A stretch of DNA of 64,000 nt, taken from positions 7,455 through 71,454 of the forward strand of contig CAVOKZ010000032.1 of assembly GCA_963696625.1 (NCBI GenBank). Reading direction: 5' to 3'. Shown piece by piece: positions 1 through 8,014 of the stretch (positions are counted from its first letter, which is position 1; each line of letters opens with the position of its first letter). Source of the stretch: JAWVFN01 sp963696625. Lineage in GTDB: Bacteria > Actinomycetota > Thermoleophilia > Solirubrobacterales > 70-9. The translations under genes were made by a program, and so were the position numbers. The notes under the pieces were generated by a model that searched no databases, was not told the DNA's origin, and saw nothing but the letters and a program-made list of their open reading frames with translations.

Positions 1-2
1 AC

Positions 3-311
3 CACATCGCCGACTGCGATGCGCCGTGGAGCGCGTGCGATGAGAGCTGGGCATCGGATCTGCTGATCGCCACTGGCACCGTCGCCCAGTGCACCCCGAA
101 CGCGCTGGGCACGGCAACGATCGTCATCGACGTCGATGGCGGAACGATCGCGCCGGGTCGGGTCGCGATCACCGGCGCCAGTGCCACCGATCACCCGGCG
201 ATGCCATCGCTTGAGCCAGGCGCAAGGATCCGCGTCGCGAGGCTCCGGAGGGCGAGAGGAGAGGCGACCTACGCCCTGCCGGCTTGGGGAGTCCTTGGGG
301 TTGTGGAATGA
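3..311 (+). CDS. 3' end of an unrecognised protein (partial)
   Basis: A reading frame is open from the window edge and ends with TGA at 309-311, leaving the last 102 residues. It contains a Cys/Trp-rich stretch near the edge and then a hydrophobic beta-like stretch (ATIVIDVDGG) typical of a structural C-terminal domain. The stop overlaps the next gene's ATG (ATGA at 308-311), so the two are probably translationally coupled members of one operon. I do not recognise the family; the N-terminal part lies outside the window. Confidence 0.55.
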   Translation, partial: HIADCDAPWSACDESWASDLLIATGTVAQCTPNALGTATIVIDVDGGTIAPGRVAITGASATDHPAMPSLEPGARIRVARLRRARGEATYALPAWGVLGVVE

Positions 312-798
312 GGGGAGCAGGCCTGACCAACGAGGAATGGGTCGCGCGCCTTGCCGAGCGCTTCTTCCGGCCCGAGTACGAGATGGCTCATGTCCTCTTT
401 TACGTCGATCGTCCGCTGCTCGCCGACGTCGCCGGGGCGACCGAGGAGGAGGCGGTAATGAGCCTCGTCAACGCCCTGATGGGTGAGCTTCGGCCGCGCG
501 CCCCCCGGGAGCTCTTCTCGCCGCTGAAGGACAAAACCGCAAGCTGGAAGGTTGGAGGCGGCGAGTCCCCGCCGCCCTGCCTCGGCGCCTTGGCGCTGTC
601 AGTGCTGGCCGCCACCGAGATGCGAAGTGAGAAGGGGCGGGCAGCCCACAACTACTACGACTGGTTCCGTGACCTGATCGCGCTCGGTGGTAGCGAGCTC
701 GATCCGCGTGCAGTCGAGCACGCGTACCGCGACGCATTTCCGTTCATGTGGAAGGCGTTGAGATGGTGGCTAGACGAGAAGCATCACGGTGGCCTAGG

Positions 799-1843
799 TG
801 TAGTTCCTAACCACATTGTTCATCCGGGCCTCCTTGGAGGCTGGGGGTGTCATGCCACCCAGATCCAAGGAGGAACACCGGATGAAGATTCACGCTAACG
901 CCAAGCTCGGCCCGAAGGGCAGGGCGATCATGGTCAAGCGCGTCGTCGAGGAGGGCTGGTCGCTCACCGCGGCGGCCGAGGCCGCCGGGGTGAGCGAGCG
1001 AACCGCCGGCAAGTGGGTCGCCCGCTACCGCTCAGAGGGCGAGGCAGGTCTATACGACCGCAGCTGCGAGCCCCACTCGGTTCCCCACGCCACCCCGGAG
1101 GACCGGGTCGAGGCGATCGCGGCCCTGCGGCGGGTGCGCCTCACCGGGGCCGAGATCGCGATGGCGCTCGGCATGGCGATTTCGACCGTCTCGGCGGTCC
1201 TAGGTCGCATCGGGCTCGGCAAGCTCGGCGCCCTGGAGCCGCTCGAGCCCCCCAACCGCTATGAGCGGGCCCGCGCCGGCGAGCTGCTTCACATCGACGT
1301 CAAGAAGCTGGGGCGGATCGGCCACCGAGGCGCCGGGCACCGCGTCACGGGCAACCGCGGCAAAGGGCAGCGCTCACGCGGAGCCGGCTGGGAGTACGTG
1401 CACGTCTGCGTCGACGACGCCACCCGTCTCGCCTACGTCGAGGTGCTGGCCAACGAGAAGGCAACCACCGCGATCGGCTTCCTGAGGCGAGCGGTCGCCT
1501 TCTATCGCTCGCACGGGATCGAGGTGACGGGCCTGATGACCGACAACGGCTCCGCCTACCGCTCCACCACCCACGCGATCGCCTGCCGGGCGTTGAAGAT
1601 CAAGCACATCCGCACCCGCCCCTACCGGCCGCGCACCAACGGCAAGGCCGAGCGCTTCATCCGCACGATGCTCGGCGGCTGGGCCTACGGGGCGATCTAC
1701 CGGGACTCGGCGGAGCGAACCGCGGCTCTATCCGGCTGGCTCAGCTTCTATAACTGGCGCAGACCACACGGCTCCCTCGCCAAGAGGCCGCCCGGAAGCT
1801 CGGCTCGCCGAGCTAAAGGCGAACAATGTGGCTGGTTCTTACA
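799..1843 (+). mobile_element. IS481-family insertion sequence, copy 1
   Basis: This 1045-bp element has imperfect terminal inverted repeats: the left end begins TGTAGTTCCTAACCACATTG and the right end is the complement of TGTAAGAACCAGCCACATTG. It is flanked by a 6-bp target duplication CCTAGG (793-798 and 1844-1849). That matches the NCTAGN target known for the IS481 family. A second copy at 28181-29224 is nearly identical but lacks one A near 1797, so the A here is an insertion that shifts the transposase tail. The element interrupts the gene starting at 308. Confidence 0.95.
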
Positions 1844-1848
1844 CCTAG
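882..1848 (+). CDS. IS481-family transposase, frameshifted near its 3' end
   Basis: Cut-and-paste DDE transposase. ATG 882 follows a good ribosome site (AAGGAGGA, 868-875). The N-terminal helix-turn-helix covers roughly residues 15-60 (AAAEAAGVSERTAGKWVARY). The RNase-H-like core shows the three acidic residues in HIDVKKLGRI, MTDNGSAYRS and NGKAERFIRT, followed by the family's YNWRRPHGSL motif. An extra A in CCGGAAGC (near 1797) relative to copy 2 shifts the last ~18 codons, so the frame runs through the right end into the interrupted gene. If that base is a sequencing error, the gene would stop at TAG 1846-1848, inside the duplicated target. Confidence 0.9.
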
Positions 1849-3189
1849 GCCTGAGCACGATCGAGGACCATCCCCACCTGACGAAGATTGGGTTTGCTGA
1901 CTCGCAGACGATCTTCTCGTCCTCGGATCGAGAGAAGCTCAGCCAGTTCTTTCGCTGGATCAAGCTGAAGCCCGGGGAGGACATCTCGGAAGCAGAGCTC
2001 CTCGGCTATTTTCGGATCTGGGCCTCCCGCCGCTCGGATCTGACGCCTGGAGCAGAGGCACTCCTGGAGGAGGAAACACCGGCCCAGCTGGCTGACCTGC
2101 TCACCGCCGCCGCGTCCCAGTGGCGAGGTGTGGTCATGGACGACGCGGGAAGGCTCGAGTCAGTTCTCTCCGTCGTGCTCTCGGGGCCGCCGCGGATCGA
2201 GTTGGGCTTCGCCGCTCCGTGTCCTCCGGGGTTTCCGGACGAGCTCGTCATCAGCCACGTTGGTCGAGAGCTTCGGCTTGTCTGTGAAAGCGGTGAGGAC
2301 GACGGCGAGCCTGAGACGCGCTGGTACGACGAGTTTGATCTCCCCGTCAGCGAGAGCCTTCTCAACAACGGCGTTCGCCTCTCATCCGGGGAGCACTCGC
2401 TGAGGCTTCCGCCGCGCTCCGTCCACATCCTCCACATGAGTCGTGAGCTTGGCTGCTGGGCCTCGGTTGATCAGCTACACTCGTCAGAGCCGGCGTGGCT
2501 CCTGGTGCGTCGAAGCAAGCTCGAGTCAGTCGAGGCGTTTCTAACCGAGTACGCGCACGACGGTTGGCGAGAGGTGCAGCGCGAGGGCGTCACTCCGAGC
2601 GGCTGGGCTCTGATGCGGGATGTCGTGATCGACCCGATCGAGGAGGCTGTGCCCGAGGGGCTTGAGGCTCTCGCACCTCGGACGAGCAACCGCCTCTCGC
2701 TCGAGGGAGGGCTCCCCTTGCCGCGCGGAGATCGCGTCTACCTCACGGAAGGCGATCCCGACCTGGTGTTGCCGCCCCCTGCAGCCGAGGCGGCGGCGGT
2801 CGAGGTGATCGTCGACGGCGACGGTGTCCCGGTGTCGGCGGAGGCATCGTCGGTCTCGCTTGCCGACCTCGATCTCGGTCCTGGCTCCCATCGGGTCGAG
2901 GTGAACGCAATCCCGATTCGCTACGCGACGCTTCAGACGACTGGCACGGTCACCTCCGATCCCGATCAGATTGTCGGGCATGCGCTTCGAAGCGTTGGCG
3001 AGGAGCTTGCCCCGGACTCGCTTGAGGCAGTCGCGGACCCAGACCCGGGAGCGAGTGGCATCGTGGTCCAGGGCTCCCATCTGGGCGCGATCGGGGACGC
3101 ATCCCTACGGGCCCCTCGAGCACCCATCATCCTCTCGAGCGGCGCTCGGAGGCGAGTCCTGCTCGGGGCGCGCCCAGGAGAAGCTCGAG

Positions 3190-3477
3190 GTGGTTGAGGC
3201 TCCGCCGGACCCACCGTGGATGAAGCGAGTAGGCCTCGAGTGCCAATGCTTTGAGCACTACCCGAGGATTGACGCGCTCTGGCTGAAGACCGAGAGCAGA
3301 TGGAGCGGGATTGGGGTCCGCCAGCTGCGAGAAGGGGAACCAGCGGAGCCGATCGAGGATCCCGCGAAGGTCGCTCGGTGGTGCGAGGAGATCCTGGCCA
3401 GCGGTCTCGATGCTGCTGGTGATGACGACAAAAAGGCCTGGGCGCAGCTGTTCGTCGTGGCGGAGGCCCTGGTGTGA
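3190..3477 (+). CDS. Small unrecognised protein, or frameshifted C-terminus of the preceding gene
   Basis: A GTG at 3190, overlapping the previous stop, gives 95 residues (VEAPPDPPWMKRVGLE...). AGGAG at 3176-3180 could serve as its ribosome site. The alternative, which I find at least as likely, is that this is the C-terminal ~100 residues of the IS-split protein. Dropping one G from the GG before 3178 joins the two frames smoothly. It carries a Trp-rich segment (LWLKTESRWSG) and an acidic helical end. Its stop overlaps the next gene's start (GTGA, 3474-3477). No known domain is visible. Confidence 0.5.
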   Translation: MVEAPPDPPWMKRVGLECQCFEHYPRIDALWLKTESRWSGIGVRQLREGEPAEPIEDPAKVARWCEEILASGLDAAGDDDKKAWAQLFVVAEALV

Positions 3478-4406
3478 CCGACCCACACGACCTCCTCCTG
3501 GAGTGGGCTAGCGAGCGGGGGTCCGGGAGCTGGCAAGCATTCCGGGAAGCCCACGAGTGGGCGCTCCCTGCGCGGAGTCGTCCGGGTTGGGAGACGCCGG
3601 GGTTCTCCATTCGGCAGATGTCGGCCCTCGGGCACCTGGAGATCGCATGGGGGGCGGGCAAGTGGGCAGCCGCTCCGCCGGTGCTCACGTTGCTTCCCCG
3701 TGCAGGGGCTCATGCGCTGCTGACCGGTGGACGCACCCGGACCCTCCTGCAGCGACTCGACGAGGCGCTGGAAGCTAGGGGCGATCTGTGGGCGCTTCCT
3801 CCGCACGAGCAATCAACGGCGCCAAGCGCCCGCCTGATCGCGTGTGAGAGTGAGGTCGGCATTCAAGAGTTGGCTGACAAGCTTGAGATCGAGTTCACGC
3901 ACTCTGTAAGCGCTCAGATTGCGGGCCTCCTGCCGCCACTCGAGTCATATCTGCGTCTTGCGCGATCGACCCGAGGGGTGAGCCGGTTTGGGGTCGCGAA
4001 GTTCGACGCGGAAGAACTCTTCTTCAAGGATGCAGACGACCGGGAGGGCCCCGGCCTTTACCGATACGAGATGCCATGGGGACTGGACTTCCGGCTGGTC
4101 GTCGATGACGAGGAGATCTACCGAGTCGACCTCTCCGTCGGCACATACGCTGCGCTTGCGCGCTGGGGCCGCAGCAGGCTTCGCTACATGCCGACCTCGG
4201 TCAACGGGGAGCTGATCGTGCCAGCGCCGCCGCGTCAAGCCCCGCTGCCGACTCTGCAGGCGAGATGCGCGGTCCTGTGCAGCGGGTTGGCGCCGGAGAA
4301 GAGAGCCGAGGTCTTGGTCTACGTGAACGTCCCGCGAGACACAGCCACTGCGATCGCCCGCTCCCTCGATCAGGACCTCGAGGTGATCGGAGAGTCAAAT
4401 AGGTAG
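3474..4406 (+). CDS. Uncharacterised protein, last gene of the defence-like module
   Basis: 310 residues from GTG 3474, overlapping the previous stop by 4 bases, so it is almost certainly co-translated with the IS-interrupted gene. The N-terminal part (FREAHEWAL, then SIRQMSALGHLEIAWG) looks like a winged-helix-type region. It leads into a conserved-looking WAAAPPVLTLLPRAGAHALL segment and a TGGRTRTLLQRL helix. The C-terminal half is mixed alpha/beta with no obvious nuclease or ATPase motif. The gene ends just before the convergent vsr. I do not recognise a named family; the tight coupling suggests it forms a complex or pathway with the upstream protein. Confidence 0.65.
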   Translation: MTDPHDLLLEWASERGSGSWQAFREAHEWALPARSRPGWETPGFSIRQMSALGHLEIAWGAGKWAAAPPVLTLLPRAGAHALLTGGRTRTLLQRLDEALEARGDLWALPPHEQSTAPSARLIACESEVGIQELADKLEIEFTHSVSAQIAGLLPPLESYLRLARSTRGVSRFGVAKFDAEELFFKDADDREGPGLYRYEMPWGLDFRLVVDDEEIYRVDLSVGTYAALARWGRSRLRYMPTSVNGELIVPAPPRQAPLPTLQARCAVLCSGLAPEKRAEVLVYVNVPRDTATAIARSLDQDLEVIGESNR

Positions 4407-4453
4407 GCGGGCAAGGCGTCGCCCGCTGGTCGCTAATGCTCCGGTAATCGCGC

Positions 4454-4823
4454 TCAGCTTCGAGTCGCGGCGACGATGCGCTGCGCCGCTTCGATTGGGG
4501 CCTCGTGCTCCCAAACCCGGATGACCTGCCAGCCAGCCGCTGCGAGCGCGGCGTCGTTCCGCCTGTCGCGTTCGACATTCCGGGCGATCTTCTTCGACCA
4601 GTAGCCCGCGTTTGTGACGGGACTTTTCCCGTGATCGGGGCACGCATGCCAGAAGCACCCGTCAACGAAGACGGCGACTCTGCGCTTCGGAAACACAACG
4701 TCTGCGCGACAACGAATCGCCGGCTCAGGTCTCGCGTCGACGCGATAGCGAAGCCCCCGCCGGTGAAGCTCCGAGCGCAGGGCCAGCTCCGGACGGGTGT
4801 CGCGCCCCCCTGTTACCGCGCAT
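4454..4823 (-). CDS. vsr: Very short patch repair endonuclease Vsr, start frameshifted
   Basis: Vsr nicks the DNA strand at T:G mismatches arising from deamination of 5-methylcytosine, and usually sits beside a cytosine-C5 methyltransferase, as here. Visible family features: DTRPELALRS near the N-terminus, the active-site strand VAVFVDGCFWHACPDHG with Asp, Phe-Trp and His, and GWQVIRVWEHE near the C-terminus. The frame has no start of its own. The natural ATG (4821-4823) is in another frame and the two join only if the G6 tract (C run 4805-4810 on the plus strand) is read as G5. So this is a one-base insertion: an error, a null allele or a slippage switch. Confidence 0.88.
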
Positions 4824-4935
4824 GACCGCGGTCGACGCGGGTGACGAGGGTGGAGGAGGCTTTGGGACGCGCGTCGGCGTTGACTCAGATCTCGTGGCTC
4901 GGCGTTCCATCGGCGGCTGCTTCTAGCTTGGGGGC

Positions 4936-6066
4936 ATGCAAGCTATCTCTCTCTTCTCGGGCGCGGGTGGACTTGACCTCGGTTGCGCCCGAGCGGGGTT
5001 CCGAACGGTGGCTGCTGTCGAGTTCGACGAGACGGCGCGCGCGACGATGCTGGCGAACCGGGAAGCGTTCTTCCCGGAGCTTGATCCGGAGGCCCTGTTG
5101 ACGGACATCCTCAAGGCCCGGCCCCGGGACGTACTTGAGCGGAGCGGGTTGGAGCGCGGGGAGGCGGCGCTGCTCCACGGTGGGCCGCCCTGCACGCCCT
5201 TCTCGAAGTCCGGCTACTGGCTTGAGTACAAGCGAGCGGGCTTGGACCCGCGCGCCAGCCTCCTCGACGAGTACGTCCGGATGCTCCGTGGAATTCGCCC
5301 CAAGGCATTCCTGATGGAGAACGTCTACGGCCTCGCATACCGCAACCAGAATCGAGAGGTCCTCGAGAGATTCCTGGAAGGCGCTCGCAAGGCGGGCTAC
5401 CTCGCGGAGTTCCGGGTGCTCCTTGCGGCGGATCTTGGAGCGCCGCAGCTTCGCCAAAGGCTCTTCTGCGTCGGGTTCCGCAAGGACCTGCTGCCAGCAG
5501 TGCGATCCGAGCCGTGGTCCTTCGACTGGCCGGCGCCCACACACTCCGGCCCTCACGAGACCCGGAAGGGCTGGGATGCAAGCCTGCCAAGCCATGTCAG
5601 CGCTGGCGAGGCGCTTGCGGATTTGCCGACTGACATGAATGAGCCCGAGCCTGAAGAGGACGTGAGCGGGACCTACGCCGACAGCCTCCGCGGCGTCCCG
5701 CCTGGGCAGAACTACCTCTTCTGGACGGCCGAGCGCGGCCATTCACGGCCTCGCTTCAAGTGGCGGTCCCGTTACTGGAGCTTCCTGCTGAAGCTTCACC
5801 CAGACAAGCCTTCACCGACTATTCAGGGTCAACCGGGTCCGTGGGTCGGGCCCTTCCATTGGGAGGACAGGCGCCTTCGCGTCGGGGAGGTCAAGCGCCT
5901 GATGACGTTCCCAGACGAGTTCGAGGTGCTCGGAACCCGCCGAGAGCAGCAGCTCCAGCTTGGGAACGCCGTGCCACCCGTGCTCGGCCAGGCTGTGGCT
6001 AGTGCCATCGCCGCGGAGCTCGAGTCGCTTGAGGCCGGCGAGCTGACCCTGTCCCTGGCTGCCTAG
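4936..6066 (+). CDS. DNA (cytosine-5-)-methyltransferase
   Basis: 376-residue C5-cytosine methyltransferase that transfers methyl from S-adenosylmethionine to cytosine in its recognition site. Family motifs appear in order: motif I FSGAGGLDLG (residues 6-15), motif IV GGPPCTPFS with the catalytic Cys (about 82-90), motif VI MENVYG, motif VIII QLRQRLFCVGF, and motif X GNAVPPVLGQAVASAI near the end. The target-recognition region lies between motifs VIII and IX. It is divergent from vsr and followed 71 bp later by a SacI-like endonuclease, so it is the protective half of a type II system. Confidence 0.95.
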   Translation: MQAISLFSGAGGLDLGCARAGFRTVAAVEFDETARATMLANREAFFPELDPEALLTDILKARPRDVLERSGLERGEAALLHGGPPCTPFSKSGYWLEYKRAGLDPRASLLDEYVRMLRGIRPKAFLMENVYGLAYRNQNREVLERFLEGARKAGYLAEFRVLLAADLGAPQLRQRLFCVGFRKDLLPAVRSEPWSFDWPAPTHSGPHETRKGWDASLPSHVSAGEALADLPTDMNEPEPEEDVSGTYADSLRGVPPGQNYLFWTAERGHSRPRFKWRSRYWSFLLKLHPDKPSPTIQGQPGPWVGPFHWEDRRLRVGEVKRLMTFPDEFEVLGTRREQQLQLGNAVPPVLGQAVASAIAAELESLEAGELTLSLAA

Positions 6067-6137
6067 AGCCAAGCGGCCGCGTCGAAGGCTAGGTTCCCCC
6101 AATCGGCATTCGGCTGGAAGACCAGGCGCTGCTGCTC

Positions 6138-7202
6138 GTGCTCGACGAGGCGCTCGCTCTCGCGCGGTCAAACACAGAGCTCCCGGCCGTTTGGCTCAGC
6201 AGGGTGGAGCGCCTGGGTGAGCTGATCGGGGCCGGCGGCGCAGGCGCAAGCGGCCAGGGGAAGACCTACGTCGCGGCGCTTGGGGGAGCCCTGCTCGCCA
6301 AAGCCACGGATCCGCAAGTGAACAGCCTCACGCAGGACGAGGCTGCGGGGCCCCGTGGCTACAGCCTGCGACGGGCTGCGGAGTTTCTCGCCGAGCGAAA
6401 CGACGGTCGCTACCACCTCGGAGCGCAAGGCCGATGGCCGCTCAACAACAGCCCCTTCCGAGGTGGCCCGGTTCGGATCGATGAGTTCACGAAGATCTCG
6501 GGCAGGGCAAAGCCCGCATTCGAGGTCTTCCTGGACTGCCTCCGGGACCTGAACCGCCTCGATCGCCCCGAGGCGATGCAGGCTCTGGCTGCATTCCTGC
6601 GCGTGCGAATCAGGGTCCAAGGTGACGAGACGGCCGCCGCGCGAAGCGCCCGTGCCATCTCAGGCGCTGTCCCACTTGATGACCTTGCGGGCGTGATCGA
6701 TCGGTTCGTCCGTGAGGACCCGGAGGGCGGGCGCCGAGCGCAGGCGTTGGTTGCCGCCACACTCGATTGCGCGTTTGAAGAGGTCTCACTTCAGTCCATC
6801 AATAGCCCGCATCCGGGAGATGTGCGGGTCGCTAGATCCGGCGCGCTCGTGCTTCCAGTCGAGGTGAAGCAGTCGCCCGTCGGCGACGCAGTCCCGCGGG
6901 AACTTGCTCGCGAAGCCGCCGGGCTGGGCGCTGATCTTGCGCTGCTCGTTGTTATCGCCGATCGCCACAGCCCGATCGATCGTGAGCGGGCCCAGCTCGA
7001 CGCATTGCGAGACCATGGCGTGCTCTTAGCGGTGTGCGAAGGCACGCTGGAACTGCTGGCGTCGATCGCGGCGCTGTCCGCCACGCCGGCAGCGAAGATC
7101 GAAGCTGAGCTGCCGGGGGTGTTCGCCGCGCGGATGCGCGAGCAAGAAGTCAGCGCAGAGGGTCAGCGCGCATGGCAGGAGCTGCTTGACGCTCGGGCGT
7201 AG
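6138..7202 (+). CDS. SacI-family type II restriction endonuclease
   Basis: 354 residues from a GTG start at 6138, directly after the methyltransferase. The middle region matches what I recall of the RE_SacI family: GQGKTYVAALGGALLAKATD, then YSLRRAAEFLAE and a RWPLNNSPFR block. The C-terminal half contains PGDVRVARSGALVLPVEVKQ, a plausible D...ExK nuclease core (VEVKQS). SacI cuts GAGCTC; whether this enzyme shares that specificity is an inference. The C-terminal third is helical. Family assignment is from motif memory, not from a search. Confidence 0.75.
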   Translation: MLDEALALARSNTELPAVWLSRVERLGELIGAGGAGASGQGKTYVAALGGALLAKATDPQVNSLTQDEAAGPRGYSLRRAAEFLAERNDGRYHLGAQGRWPLNNSPFRGGPVRIDEFTKISGRAKPAFEVFLDCLRDLNRLDRPEAMQALAAFLRVRIRVQGDETAAARSARAISGAVPLDDLAGVIDRFVREDPEGGRRAQALVAATLDCAFEEVSLQSINSPHPGDVRVARSGALVLPVEVKQSPVGDAVPRELAREAAGLGADLALLVVIADRHSPIDRERAQLDALRDHGVLLAVCEGTLELLASIAALSATPAAKIEAELPGVFAARMREQEVSAEGQRAWQELLDARA

Positions 7203-7304
7203 CGGCGCTTTTTGGCAGACACGGGGGTCGGCACCATGAGAGCTTGCCGCCGGACGCCCACCTAGGATGCGGGCGCTGTTCGTCCTCTAGAGGTTCTCGC
7301 GGAG

Positions 7305-7339
7305 ACCGGGACGGCGCTGACTACGTCGCGCCCGGTTTT
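7305..7339 (+). terminator. Possible intrinsic terminator after the restriction genes
   Basis: ACCGG...GCGC pairs with GCGCCCGGT across a ten-base loop and is followed by TTTTC, about 100 bp after the endonuclease stop. The stem carries a bulge, so strength is uncertain. Confidence 0.35.
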
Positions 7340-7447
7340 CGCATGTTCCGTCCGCGGTCCCAATCACACTGGTTTCTGCGAGAGGCGGGCTAGTCACCCG
7401 TCGTTTGACTCGCTGACACGAACAGCAACAGATCTGGAGGTAGGACC

Positions 7448-7687
7448 ATGGCACGAAGGGTGCGTAGGACCACGAGTGGGTTGCCGAAGTCGCGCCGCAA
7501 CAGCGGCAAGGCTTGGAGTCCGGCTCAGAAGCGCCAGCTCCGCAAGTTGGCCAGGGGCAACACCCCGACCGGAGTGATCGGGCTGAAGACCGGCCGCAGC
7601 AAGCAGGCGGTCCGCAGCCAGGCCTCGCAGCTCGGGATCTCCTTGAAGCCCGTCAACCGCAGTCCATACAACCGCCGCAAGAAGTAG
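7448..7687 (+). CDS. Small basic protein with a helix-turn-helix-like core
   Basis: 79 residues, very Arg/Lys rich, with a strong ribosome site (GGAGGTAGG) just before ATG 7448. The core WSPAQKRQLRKLARGNTPTG followed by GRSKQAVRSQASQLGISLKP resembles a small family of bacterial HTH-like proteins whose second helix is GR(T/S)xxAVRS. A nucleic-acid binding role is likely from composition and the helix pattern. It stands apart from the restriction operon after a 245-bp spacer and could be a nucleoid or regulatory protein. Confidence 0.75.
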   Translation: MARRVRRTTSGLPKSRRNSGKAWSPAQKRQLRKLARGNTPTGVIGLKTGRSKQAVRSQASQLGISLKPVNRSPYNRRKK

Positions 7688-7697
7688 CCGCTGAGGC

Positions 7698-7922
7698 GTG
7701 GATGCCTGGAATGAGATCGATGGGCACCTGGCCCGCGTTCGCCATCTCGAAGCCGACCGGTCCCAGATCTTCGTTGAAGATCGAACCGGTCAGCTCGGCT
7801 ACTACACCACGGATCAGGCTTTCGATGTAGACGTAGGCGATCTGGTGCTCATTGACGCGGAGCAGAACTCGATCCGAGGATGTCCCGACCGTCGTGGATC
7901 TTCGGCGGCGGTCCTAACTTGA
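7698..7922 (+). CDS. Short hypothetical protein, possibly truncated
   Basis: 74 residues from GTG 7698, 10 bp after the small basic gene. The first ~55 residues look like real coding sequence (HLARVRHLEADRSQIFVEDR, then DVDVGDLVLIDAEQNS, a small beta-barrel-like pattern). The last ~15 residues (RGCPDRRGSSAAVLT) look random, and the decayed IS256 copy begins 90 bp downstream. The natural 3' end may have been lost to that insertion or its later decay. Confidence 0.45.
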   Translation: MDAWNEIDGHLARVRHLEADRSQIFVEDRTGQLGYYTTDQAFDVDVGDLVLIDAEQNSIRGCPDRRGSSAAVLT

Positions 7923-8014
7923 CGATCAGACGATAACGGGCTCGGCCACCTCCTTGGGAGTCGGGCTGGGCGGGGGAGCGGCGTCGACTTCGCGCTCGAC
8001 GGCGACGGCAGTAA

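Larger units (their letters stand above)
308..3197 (+). pseudogene. Uncharacterised defence-island-like gene, split by IS481
   Basis: Codons run from ATG 308 to the insertion at 798 and resume after the element at 1850. Removing the IS and one copy of the 6-bp target duplication joins 491 + 1348 bases, exactly 613 codons, in one frame, so the target was a 612-residue protein. N-terminal part: LTNEEWVARLAERFF, acidic and helical. After the insertion come an IGFADSQ segment, a helical stretch and then beta-rich segments (APRAPIILSSGARRR). No catalytic motif is visible to me. The last residues before the 3197 stop look off-frame, and the next small frame (3190-3477) reads like a natural continuation, so the intact protein may have been about 700 residues with a one-base frameshift near 3175. 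Function unknown; the neighbours (restriction-modification) suggest phage defence. Confidence 0.7.
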
